From Rhodosorus marinus (lineage: Eukaryota; Rhodophyta; Stylonematophyceae; Stylonematales; Stylonemataceae), in the NCBI GenBank assembly GCA_029953675.1, contig JAMWBK010000013.1:558001-622000 (forward strand): a stretch of 64,000 nucleotides of DNA, in the 5' to 3' direction. Under the pieces are notes generated by a model. That model was not told the origin of the DNA and searched no databases. It saw only the letters and a program-made list of their open reading frames with translations. Shown here one piece after another: positions 10,970 through 22,200 of the stretch; the stretch's first letter is position 1; each line of letters begins with the position of its first letter. The translations under genes were made by a program, and so were the position numbers.

Positions 10970-12092
10970 CCTCGTACCTCCAGCGGGGTTGGCTCTTCAT
11001 AGGGTTTGTCTATTGAAAGCGTTGCTATTGGCAGCTTTCGACAATCTAGACTCATCTCTCAACTTCAACATATTAATTGTATCAACTGTAGACGAAGACT
11101 TCAAAGTGTTTTGAGCGCGTTCGCTTTTGTTCGGGACAGGAACCTCGCCGATCTAGGAGTGCTCGAGTTATCGATCACGCATCCCGCTTCTACATAGCAG
11201 GTTGCCTCTTAGTAGGTCTCGCTAAAACTAAAGAAAGCTCCTGAACTTTCTCAAACGGCCTTCCAATCTAGCTGACGGGCTGCAGCTGTTGCACGTTAGC
11301 AATCCGAGACGGTTAGGTTGGGGGCGGGTGGGTGGTCCAACCGCTGCACAGTTGTCAGCTACTAGCGGAGAGAGACTAGAGCTTTGACACCAACATAAAA
11401 TCTCTACCACCTATCGCGGATCCTTGATGGAGCTCTTTTATGTAGCGTACTTCAGCGCAGAATTTCGAAACCGGCCTTTTCCGTTCAATAGGTTTCTGAC
11501 ATGCCAATCAGCTTTGCATTCAAAAGCCTAGATACTGGAGCCGCAAGTCCCAAGCCTCGGACGTTGGTCTACTACTCAGCCCCTCTCTCTGTAAAACGTC
11601 AACGCTGGTTTTGTACTCAAATAGAAACACAGCGGTGTCCCAGGTCACCACTTGCACTGATCTCGACACATCCTCACCAACTAGCATCTTGACTGGCATT
11701 AGCGCAACGAGCGTCTTGTTGGTTCATTTTTTTGGGACCAGAAATGGTCTCGCGGTTGAATTGGACTTAATGTGAGGTTTAGCTTGGAGATCGAGATCGA
11801 CTCGGTTGACTAGTTTGTGGAATAGCTCTTTGTGTCTTGCTCAGGCCTGGGTTTTTAAGGATGGTTGAGTACGGCTCTGTTAACTTCACGAAAGTGAAGG
11901 AGAAAAAGGAGAAGAAAAACCGCTCGAAAGGTTGGAAAATGACTGACTGGCTTCGAGCAGTACTGTTTACCATGGCGTAAGTTGTATGCGTTGTCTTCCA
12001 GTTGATACGGTTTCCAAAAGCGCCGAGCCGTGGGTTGCATATTTAATCGTTGTTCGCACATCATCGGTTTCTTTACATGCATTAGTCTGTGC
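10970..12092. other. intergenic, nothing recognised
   Basis: No coding-like frame, repeat or RNA gene seen. An open frame continues upstream of the phosphatase ATG (12030-12092), so an unseen upstream exon of that gene is possible here. Confidence 0.5.
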
Positions 12093-12898
12093 ATGTTGGT
12101 GGGATCAATAGTAGCAGCCTTCAGCTACTATGGGAGCGGTGCCCTCGTCCCGGTAGGATGTCAGACGACTTTGTACCTCATAAGGCATGGAGAAAAAACG
12201 GTAGGTGCCGATCCACCGGATCCATATCTAAACGATGCTGGAGAGGAAAGAGCCCAACAGCTGCCAAATCTGTTCTGCGGCAACGGTATGTCCAGGTCCT
12301 CATTAGAAAATCCCGAGAACGGATTGCCCTACTTCGTTTGCTGGATTCTCAACAGCTGACACTGGAACGACGAATCCACACAGACTGTAGGTTTCAAAGC
12401 CCGGACGTCCTAGTCGCCCGTGGTGCTAGTATGTCCTCTCGGAGACCCGTAGACATGGTTACCCCATTGGCACGGAATCTGAGCCTCACCGTAACCACGA
12501 GATTTCGAAAAAACCAGGCTCTGGCTTCCTTTCTTCTTGGTAGTGTCTTCGATGGCACTTGGTGCGGAAAGGTAACACACGGACGCTTCAAGTTGAGTAG
12601 TATAGGGCCTAGCGACGCTTTGTAGTTTTCAGAAGTGCTCAAAGTCTGTTTCTGAACCTGTCGTGTGCCCGAATTTACCTAGACTGTGTTGGTGTGCTGG
12701 AAACACTCGTTGCTTGCTCCCTTGGCTGGAATGCTTGGCTGTGCGAGCGAAAAGTGCGCAACTTGGGATGGGAACGATTTCGATTCGGTCTGGATGTTTG
12801 ACTTCAAGCTCGTGAACTCCACAGATTCCAACAAACGAGTCCATTGGACAAAATCTTTTCTGGCTCAAGCCGAGGGGTTGAATGAACCCAAACGTTGA
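12093..12898 (+). CDS. histidine phosphatase superfamily protein, N-terminally membrane-anchored (three exons)
   Basis: Exons 12093-12295, 12391-12571 and 12683-12898 join in phase (about 199 residues). The catalytic RHGE motif is present (LYLIRHGEK), with SSRRPVDMVTPLA as the second half of the active-site fold and a conserved C-terminal WKHSLLAPLAGMLGC, whose His matches the late catalytic His of the family. The enzyme forms a phospho-histidine intermediate; substrates range from phosphoglycerates to phosphoproteins and cannot be told here. A hydrophobic segment right after the start (MLVGSIVAAFSYYG) suggests a signal anchor facing the secretory lumen. If an upstream exon exists the N-terminus is longer. 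Converges with the WD40-like gene ending at 13183. Confidence 0.75.
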
Positions 12899-13182
12899 TG
12901 AGAATAGGTTGCTATTCAATATCAGCTTGAGAGGGGATGCGGGGGCGTGGCGCTGGCGTGTTCAAGCGCCGCGCACGGAGTGGCCCGTCGCTTCCAATTC
13001 TTGCGTGCTAAAAGACACCGCCCCTCATCTACAAACCAGACCATTCTACTTTATTTCATGCTACCATCTTTGTACACACTTTGCATTCCATTTTCTGGTC
13101 CGAGATCGCGCCATCAGCGCTGGATTGTCTGCTTAAACGAAGAACGAGGCTACGTAAGCTCCGAACAAGACGTGTTCGTCCT

Positions 13183-15437
13183 TCAGATTAGGCAAGAGGA
13201 CGACTTTCGCCAGTCTTTCCTTTCAAATTCCAACAAACTTCCGGCCGCCTTGTGGACAATTCCAACAGTCAGTAATTCGTCATCCTAAACGCGGACAGAG
13301 AATCACATCCGAAGACAACTAAGTCAAGACACTCCGCTAGACCAAGAGCGGATTGCGCTCCAGTTCACCGCGGAACCTCATCAACGCCCCATGTCGATTG
13401 ACGACGATACTTACCGGGCTGACAGTTATTCCAGACACCAGCCCAAACAAATCTATCTCCTGCTTCCGTTGGAAGTCCATGTCTCCGACAAGATATATGT
13501 ACACATAGTCTGAATTATCGGACATGATTAAAAATTTTCCATCGTTTGTGAACCTGAGACTTCGAATAGCTCCAAAGAAGCCTGGCAAGCATGGTCCTAG
13601 CTGGCGCGCTGGATATCGAACATCCCAAATACTGCGAAAAGGGTACAGTTTGCGCCTGTTAGCAAAACGGGCAGCGATCCAGGCTGACACCCAACTTAGA
13701 GGACACATTTGATACCCACCGACAAGTGTTGTCCTCGTTACCAGTAGCAATTATACTCCCATCTGGGTGCCAAGCTGTGGCAAACATATTTCTAATATGT
13801 CCACGGAGGATTACCTCGGGCTTCCCACTATCTACATCCACGAGCCTGCCATCCTCATGATCCCCGGCTACGCAAAGCAGTTTTCCACCGTTCGGCTGTC
13901 TGGTTGCATGGTTCACCTGCAGATTTGACAAGCGCGAGAGGACGCAAAGCTCAGGTTCCAAGTCCAAGCAAGTACCAAGTAGCGCAAGAAACCTTTTTAG
14001 GAGAGTGAGGCGTGGCCCCCTTACCGCAAATCCCATACGGATAGTATTGAACACTGAGAAGCTTTCCGTGTCGAACATACGGATTTTTCCGTCGTTGTTG
14101 CTAGTCATCATGACCAGCTGGCCTTGAGGGGACCAGTGGCAATCAATAGCATTCGTAATCGGGTCCGAGCGAGTGGATATGTGGTCCGCAAACACGATCG
14201 AGTTTCGATTCAAATCCTTCACTACAACTTCGCCATGAAGCCCACCGGCCATAACCAAATTCTCGATAGCGGCTATCGTTGTAACCGTCATATGTCTTAA
14301 ACCCCTCGATGTTACCTCGGGCGAACACATGTTCAGCACAGAACTTTCTTTCCTCCGCGATGCGTTCCAATGCATAATGCCTGGCCAAACCAAAAGCACC
14401 AGAAATGAGATACGCGATGGTTCGCGCGAAAAGGCAAAATCTCATTGCCGAGGCGATAGCTCGCCACACCCAGTACCCCAACAAAAGACAACTTCTAAAT
14501 ACGTGGTTAACGCAGACTTACTGTTCTTGCACATAGCGTAAACGTCATGTTGAGACGTAGAGACTACCAAATGCCTCAACTGTGTATGACCAATCGAGCA
14601 TGACACCCTCCTCGTGCTGTAGTTGAAACTGAAAAACTCCGCATCTGAGGGAGTAAACCAGGACAGTCGTGGGTGTGCCGTACAGAGGCCAGGAAGGTAA
14701 ACCGACTGTGCATTGTGCATCCTGTAGGTGTCTCTGCATGAAAACCCAAGCATGGCCAGATCAATTCCCTGTGACGGTCATAAGGCAAAGCCACAATGGT
14801 CAGGGGGGAAACACATTAGACAGCGTCAGTGTGCTCAAATGCATGTAATTATCTTTGAAAAGTTAAGCTGTAGTACCTGCATGTCAACTCCGTTCTGATA
14901 ATCTTCCCAGGTAATATCGCCGTGATGCTTGGTCAAGGACGGAATTGACTGGACAAACTCCGTTGATGTCATCGAATTGGCGCAATCGATGGCCATTTGG
15001 TTGTCCTCGGATTCCGTAGCGTCTCCAAAGGTGATAAAGGAGTCCTCCGTACCCTCTGACAGAGAGTCGAAATCAACATTGTCATCGACGACCTTGACGA
15101 CGACGAATTGAGTTGGACAAGAGAAAAAATATATATAAATAAGAAACAGAAACCACACCGCATGGCTTTTCAATTCAATGCCGCGAACTACATACCTCTA
15201 CGTTGTCATCGAACAGGTTTTCATTCGTCACGCGACTAACCAGAAACAGTAGAACAGGCAAATGAGAAGCAAACATCAACAAGCCACACCTACCGCGCCA
15301 AAAAAGGACTGCAATAAAATCACCGCGCCAAGGGAGTCCCAAGCACAAGGCCTCGCGCGGGCAGAAAAAAAAGAAGAGGTCACTCCTTACCTGTACCTCC
15401 CCTCCTGAATACCCACCCATCCTCCAGAGAACTCCAT
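13183..15437 (-). CDS. WD40-like protein of the AT1G36070 / SPAC2A9.03 type (eight exons)
   Basis: Exons 15437-15391, 15235-15196, 15092-14877, 14768-14522, 14380-14025, 13916-13720, 13631-13415 and 13284-13183 are phase-consistent (473 residues). From memory, the order of conserved blocks matches the plant AT1G36070 / fission yeast SPAC2A9.03 family: an acidic N-terminus, RHLVVSTSQHDVY, MHWNASRRKE, MAGGLHGEVVVKDL, ITNAIDCHWSPQGQ, a WHPDGSIIATGNEDNTCRIWD blade, GAIRSLRFTNDGKFL and EIDLFGLVSGITVSP. These proteins form a single propeller and their function is poorly known; some annotation links them to DUF2415. Each splice restores a conserved block. The 5' flank on its coding strand is G/T-rich. 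Confidence 0.88.
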
Positions 15438-15850
15438 TCCTCCCCCACAATACCCAAGCCCTCTACCCGCCCGCACCCCACCCTTCCCGACCAAACCCGG
15501 TCAACACCCCTTCATCTCCCACACCAAAAAAAACCCAAAAAAACTTATCCCACCGCCATCTTCAAAATCAAACGTAGCTCATATCCGTCCTTATCACCTC
15601 ACAATTACTCAAAAATTCCACGAAAGGATTACCCTCTCCTCCCCTCAGAATCAGTTGTTCAGTACCCCTCATCCTCCTCACTAACCTCTCAACAGGTTAC
15701 ACGAAACTGCTTCCCCCTTCCTTATAAGGCCCCCCACCAAACCACCTTCCTCATCATCAGCCAAAACCAAAAAAAAACTACTCAACTCCCCATCAAGTAC
15801 TCACTATACAAATACTATACCCCCTCCCCCCCCCTCTTTAACTTCAATAA
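15438..15850 (-). promoter_or_regulatory. strand-skewed G/T-rich leader of the WD40-like gene
   Basis: Read on the minus strand, this 400-base stretch is almost devoid of C, while the plus strand is C/A/T-rich with many CCCC runs. The same composition precedes the ATG of several other genes in the window and probably marks the transcribed 5' leader. Confidence 0.5.
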
Positions 15851-17506
15851 TCGTATTGGAAAAACCTAAACTTTAATATTCCACATACCCCCCTCTACTT
15901 TGTAACCCTACCATTGCATCTCAACAAATCTATAAAACCTTAAATTTCATGTCACCACCGTCGACATTATATAAAAAATCTAGATAAGTCATATTTATCT
16001 AGGGGTGAGGTTACTTTTGAATATGACACGGAATTCGAAAAGGTTAGGAACTACTAAAAGGGTTGGGGGTGGTTTTTTCTTGTCTAGTGGTTGAATATGG
16101 AATAGCATTGGTGAACGGAAAAAATGTAAAGGAGGGGGAGGGGGTGTGTGTGGTATAGTATAGTAAATTATGAGTTTTACTGGGTCAGGGTGCATATCTA
16201 AACCAAAATGTGCATGTGCATAATTAACGGGGATATTTTCATAATTAGGAATTATCTAGGTCCCAATCTTTTGAAATGTTTCTATATAAGTAATATTTAG
16301 GTAAATCTGGGGAAGATATTATTCATTATTTGGAAAACTCCGTATGAGCGCAGTTACCAATTGATCGCTCTCTGCTCAGCGGCTTCGTAGCTGCAGTTGC
16401 GGCTTTGCGAGCTTGGGACTTCGAGTCAACAGACAAAGGAGAAACGGCAACCCCACAACCGAGCTGGACAGAAAAATTGCTATGTGCGTTGAGGAAGACG
16501 CGCGCTCTGTATAGGTCTTGAATGTGAAGGATCACCTCCAGCGTCGTCAGCTGGACAGTGGGGTGGCAAGGTACTGCGTTGGCTTTCAAGTCGAGGGTCT
16601 GAGGAGCTTTAGGATATCTAGTACAAGCGAACCTGCTTCGTCTATCTTGGTAGATCCCTTGCTACGGTCGCCGTCGAGAGGTATCTCGACGGCGACACGA
16701 AAGACAGAGATTTTTGAAACGTGAATTACCCAAACATGTACAAGCTTCTGTAAACTTAAGCCACACCTCGTGATGCGTGCCCCACCTGTATGTTCTACCG
16801 CCAGATGAATGCCTGCCGAGGTGTACGAACCATAGAAGCCAGGATGCATTCATCCGCACTGATGTCCCCGCTCTAGCCTATTGCAACCGGAATTTTCTTG
16901 TTAACTACCGGCCAAGTGTAGAAGGGAAAAAAAGCTGAGGCGTCCAGGGAGTACTAGGCGAACTCAAGCAGGATGGGACTGGTACCTTCTGGCCGAAGGC
17001 ATCAAGATAGCTCAAGACGGATGAAAGACGTAATAGGGCAGAACGCTGGTGAATGACCGCGTTCGAGGCCCACAATCCCTTGCTACTGCGCTTTGGATAA
17101 GATAGTACATAGCTAAGCCAATTAGTGCCTTCACACTGGTTGGTATAGCTTTACTACGTACTTCTTCATCAAGGGGTCATTGGAGTACAATGGAACATCA
17201 ACGCATCCAATCGATTTCTGCACTTCTACCCCCGGCTAGTCACCAACTTCACTTCAAACCTTCTGCAGGTCCGTTGACTTCCTCTCCCGATCTCAGTCTT
17301 CCAACGAACAATGAGGGGAACCGTTCGATCTGTGATTCACCAGCGAAACATGCATATGCTGGCTGCCGGTAAGTAGTCGTTGTTCCAGACTGCAAGGTTC
17401 ATGCTGTGATGTCGCTCTGACAGTTCCCGAGGGTTGTCGTCTCAATGCTCGTGCAGTGACTCTTAGTATGACGCAAATTCGTCGCTCTGACAACTGCTTT
17501 TCGGTG
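15851..17506. other. intergenic with unassigned open frames and a strong hairpin
   Basis: AT-rich at first, with a TATA-like CTATATAAG at about 16281. Reverse-strand frames at 16849-16586 and 16589-16326 overlap in different frames and could be exons of an unresolved gene; I could not join them or recognise a family. The perfect hairpin at 16667-16696 lies inside. Confidence 0.4.
16667..16696. repeat. perfect 13-bp stem, 4-base loop hairpin
   Basis: GTCGCCGTCGAGA (16667-16679) and its exact complement TCTCGACGGCGAC (16684-16696) flank the loop GGTA. The stem is GC-rich and has no mismatch. No T-run follows, and eukaryotes do not use such terminators, so it is more likely a structured RNA or a protein-binding dyad. 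Confidence 0.85.
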
Positions 17507-18205
17507 TCACTGCTGGCCGATACCGTCAACGTGAGCGTGGCTTAGCTCTGTCGAACCTGGGAAATTCAGATCACCCGAGAGCCACGAAAATCTTCGCCGG
17601 TGGCTGTTTGATTGACGCGAACTGGAAACTACAACGTTAGGCTCACCATCCGCATTAGCAATGCTAGTCACATTACCGTCCCCTTTCACATCATCAATCC
17701 TCTGCCAGAACGATTTCTGAGTAATAAAAGAATCATGCCTGGCAAAGCTCCGCATATGGTATGCCTTTATGTCCATATCTTCATCCGCATCCTCTTCCGT
17801 TTGCCGTGTCCCAAACAGCTCCTGAAGCAAAGCCTCAACAAGTCTATAAATACTAAAGAAAAATTCTGACAGACGCAAAACGATTATGCAAAAAAAAACA
17901 TATGTTAGATGCGTGTACCATAGAAGCAACATCTGAAGCAACAACAAGCGGATAGTTCACTCACCGATGACGAAATTACGCTTCACCATCGTACCTCTTC
18001 GTGTTCTTGTCCCGGACTTCGCGCTATAGTCGTCCTCGAGCAGATGCACCTCCTCCTCATCGAGCCGCTCCTCTAGTCTCGTCGTCACTTCATGAAGCTC
18101 TTCCAACCGCAAGTCAACCGCGTTCGGCTCCTCGACATCCTGTAGGCGCTCCGTTAAACCTTCTATAAGCTCTTCAAAACTCAATTCTCCTTCTGACTCC
18201 TGCAT
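17507..18205 (-). CDS. hypothetical acidic coiled-coil protein (at least two exons)
   Basis: The upstream exon (18205 to about 17964) starts at an ATG and encodes a heptad-like acidic helix rich in Leu and Glu (LRLEELHEVTTRLEERLDEE), then a basic segment ending at a GTGAGT donor. The downstream exon follows a T-rich tract with a TTTAG acceptor (about 17850) and encodes about 110 residues, including EEDADEDMDIKAYHMRSFA and a Ser/Arg tail, with a stop at 17507. Simple joining does not keep phase (donor phase 1, acceptor phase 2), so either a small exon is missing or a different site is used. The ATG overlaps a possible acceptor (TATGCAG), so an exon upstream is possible. No family recognised. 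Confidence 0.45.
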
Positions 18206-19214
18206 AGCAACGACATTCCATTAGGAACTCAACACCAAACAACCCTCCCACGACAGCCCCTGTTCAGGCCAAGCGTCCACCCGAATTGACTTTGACTTCA
18301 ACAAACACGCCTGGAACAGATGGCCGGCCAGTTTTATAGCTCCTAGCGATGTTGAACGCTTGTTCAACACGTCTCCTACAAACCCACCGACTACGACCAG
18401 ACCAGAATAGCTTGCATCAATTCGCAAGTCCTTTTTACAATAAATCCTCATTACAAGAAGGAAACAAGAATTCGGAACTGCTCAGAGCTTCCTCTGAAGG
18501 CTGCTTGTACGCCTAAAGCGTGAGCTTTGTATACTGAACACCAGCATCATCTCTACGACAGTCTGAATGTCCTAAGATGCTTAAGAATTTTTGATCACTC
18601 GGTAGGCCTGAAAGCGAGAAGCATGATTCTTTCGGTGCAAGCTTGGCCCACCCCTTCCAGGTCGTTCTCGGATCTGGGTTCGCATTTGAAAAACTAAGTG
18701 GTTATCAGAGCGTGTTTCGTCTAGACGTCATGGGCTGAGTAGCGAGGTTCGCCTTCCCCTATCCCTGCGCTAAGCTTTAAGATTCCTCGAAGCCAGCGCG
18801 GCAAGAAAGTTTGGGCAATGTGCAACACACTTCTATACCTGTAATGTAATATTGTGTATCAACGCAGCGACACCGGTTTCTTTATACATACACGATCGTC
18901 CTGGGCGAAAATACCAACTGGAGGTTTGGTGTGGTTTTCAAGAACATTAAAAAGACTTCGATGAACTAATTATGAATTCCAAGCTATTAAACAGGAGAAT
19001 TTAGTAGGATTGTTCCGCGGCGCAAGCGCTCGTTTCGACATTACAAGTGTGCCTCGAGTTGACATTTGTTTCTGTGCCTCGTCGCACGTCTATTTCTTTC
19101 GAGTCACTCATCCGTGGACCTTACAAAAACTGCGAGCACTCTCGAGAAGTTAACTTTGGGAAAATGAATTACAGCATGAGGCGCTCGTGTGGTAGAGACA
19201 GTAGGGAGCTTGAG
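18206..19214. other. intergenic, nothing recognised
   Basis: A 76-codon reverse-strand frame starting with ATG at 18451 could be a first exon of the coiled-coil gene, but its donor phases do not fit. Nothing else seen. Confidence 0.4.
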
Positions 19215-22200
19215 TTATTCCTGCGCGACAACCGCCGTGTTTTCGTCCGGCAGAGCCGACGCCTCGATCGGCGCAGTATCTCGTTGCGCTGTGAAGAACT
19301 CGTCCAATTTGCTCGCGTACGTGGACACCAGTTCCGCCATCTCATCGACGTTGTGGACCTTGACGATGCCGGTTGCACTGCCTTTCTTTCCGGATTTCCT
19401 AGCAAACTGAGATTCGTATCTCTCGTCCGTGCGCAACTCGAGAACTGAGGGTCTGAAAACGCGTAACAGAAGGATGCAAATAAAAAAAAGCTTTTCAGTG
19501 ACGTGATGCGGAGACTAGAAAACGTGGACTTCTTGTGGAATCCTCATACCTCTTCGACAACAAATTAAAAGCCGGTGCGAGTTCGAGGCACGACTCGAAC
19601 AGCTCTTTTCTACAGAACACATAAAGACCGAGCCGAGCCCGAGACAACGCCACAACCAGCCTTCTAACGTCTCTGATATGACCCACACTCCTGGTCCTCA
19701 CCTAGTGAAGTATTTGTCATTGGGAAAAAGCCGTTAAAAGTCAACTCTGGTAGTCGATGACACAATCTCTACGCCAAGTCACTAGAACTCACCAAGCTGA
19801 GCAATACATAGTCGTTCTGACGGCCTTGGTATTTGTCCACAGTGGATATCTTGCTCGGCATGCCAATGGTTGGATTCCATTGAATACGAGCAGATATTAC
19901 ATCCTTCAGCAAGTGCTTTTGTCCATTGTAAGTCGTGAGCACCGTAATCTTCTCCGCTGGGTAGCCCAGCAGCCGCATGTACTGATAAAGCGCAGCGACG
20001 TATTCCGCTTCCTGGAGAAAAGTCGAGGTTAGGCGTCAAACCAGGAGTGTTTCCATTCTAGGCGACTACCTCATAAGCGGGTCATAGTACTCACTACGAT
20101 GTTCTGGTAGAAGAAAGGAACCGGTGCTGATTCCGTGTCCGCCTTCCCTACGTCAATGAGCTGGAAATCGTGGACGAAACCGGGATTACCAAGGTTGTAG
20201 GCCGATACGGAGCCGTCCGTGAGCATCCCCAAGTCCTCAAGCTTGTCGTATCTCCATCGGTACAAATCGGCCAACTCAGCCCTCGCACGTCCCTGTCACG
20301 AGCCATCACACGTCAGTACGCGTATGAGCAGGAGTTTCCAGAGTACGAACTGGAACCTTTTGCGGTTCGGAGAACCAGATTCTGCCCACCTGCTTGTCTA
20401 GGCAGATCGCAGGATTCCCGAGACGTATCAACCTCGAGAACAAGCTTTGACTCATTCTTGCATAGTTCTGCAAAGCCGGATTCTTTACAATTGGGGGAAG
20501 CTGGTTGTGGTCACCAACCAGGACAATCCGCTTCAGCGGAGATCCCGACGAAGGGTTGTCCGGCTTCTGTAAAAGCATTGGGATCAACGTCTCTATCTCC
20601 AATACCTGTCCAGCCTCTTCCATTACCAAGCTGTCATACCTGATGACACAGATGAAAAGCCGATTCGAACTCATTTGAATAAACCCGTGTCTTACAAGCG
20701 TCCGCAAGCAATGCGTTCATGGGATTGTTTTCCAACCTGAGACCCAGTCGAATGAACTCGTCTCTCCTCATAGCAGCGTGCGTACACGTCATGGCAATGA
20801 TTCTTGCTTGCTTGCAAAGCAAGTAATCCCCTCGATCTTTGTTGTTGCGCAACAACTCCATGGATCTGCACTCCTCAACCTCATTGAAAATGTCTAATAT
20901 ATAGTCATAGCAGTCCGACGCGATCTTCACGTTGCGCTCCCTTGCAGATTCATCCTGATTTGTGATTACCATTCGACGGAACAAGGACGTGAGGGTTCAG
21001 TCGGGGGCATTGGTTTGGCGACAAGCGTCAGCAAATTCACCGGACGGCAATTTAAACCATGGAATTGGATTGTCGTACCTGGGAGAATGGCGCATCTGGG
21101 AAAAACTGGCCAAAGGGAAACAATTCCTGAACGCCCTTATCCTTCTCCCGCTCAATGTTGTCCATAAACTTTTCCCACCGCAAGCGCACCGTATGCTTGA
21201 AAAAGAGGTCTGCAGTCTCGCATGTATAGCCATGGTCTCCTGCGGAAAGGAAATTATTATTCGGGGATCAGACTACGTGGATTGCTGGTGACAACCGAAG
21301 TTCGACAGGTGGGGAGGCGCGTGGCGCGTACCAGCAACATTCAGGCTCTTTGCAAGGGCCGCAACCTCACTGAGACGATTGAGTCGTTTCTGCAACATGT
21401 GGTTTACTCTACCGACTTTGCTAAACGACTTCTCCGTGGCGAGCGCTTTTTCTCCCTGGCCGAGCCTCAGGAGATGCCTATTGACCAAGAGGCTTCCTTT
21501 TAGAGAGGACCGAGAACATGCAACTGCTCTTCTTACCCATTCCGAACTACCCAATATACATGAACACGCATGTTCCCGAACCAATGCGCATACCTTTCAT
21601 CAACGTCTCTCTGCATGATTTTCTCGAAAATGTCGTTCAACGCATAATTGGAATGCGTGACAATTAGCACTTTCTGATCCGGATACGATTTGTACAAGTT
21701 GGCCAAAATCTGCACTGCCACATCCGTCTTCCCTGTGCCAGGAGGTCCAACAACCTGAGAAAGGAGCCCACGATCAGTTTCAAAGTGATATGACGAGCTT
21801 GAAGAAACGTAGACCCGAAGATTTACATTGCCAAACGCGGATACTGCAATGCTGGATGAAAGAGCAAGCTAGGATGCACCAATGCAAGTAACAACCAGGA
21901 TCCATATCATGAAGCTGATCTAGGAGTACCTACCAGAGTCAGACCCTTTTCCATCCCTGACCGAATTGCTCCAACCTGGGTTGGGGTAAACGGTACAGGG
22001 TTCCGCTTTGGCTTCTCGCCAACTCTGTACATTGGAGAAGAGTCGTAGGCCTCTACTCGAAGTTTGTTGTCCTTCTCAAATGTAGCCTTAAAGTGGGTTT
22101 CCCTGTGTTCGATTGCGCGTGAGCGAGGGTAGAATTGCTTAGCTTCACGTTTGCCAGCCATGAAGGTCCGCGCCAATGAACTCCACTTGACTGCTTTTTC

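Noticed and set aside
10603..11055. 150-codon frame antisense to the WD40 gene
   Set aside because: Shadow of the WD40 repeats; the sense strand has seven intact blades.
12089..12625. 178-codon plus-strand open frame as a separate gene
   Set aside because: Only its second half is coding, as exon 2 of the histidine phosphatase; the first half is a shifted reading of exon 1.
13337..13750. read-through version of WD40-like exons as an intronless gene
   Set aside because: Splice sites at 13719/13632 and 13414/13285 restore family-conserved segments, so the read-through residues are intronic.
17507..17947. hydrophobic N-terminal segment of the 17.5-kb reverse-strand frame as a membrane helix
   Set aside because: It is translated from a T-rich tract just before a TTTAG acceptor and is most likely intron.
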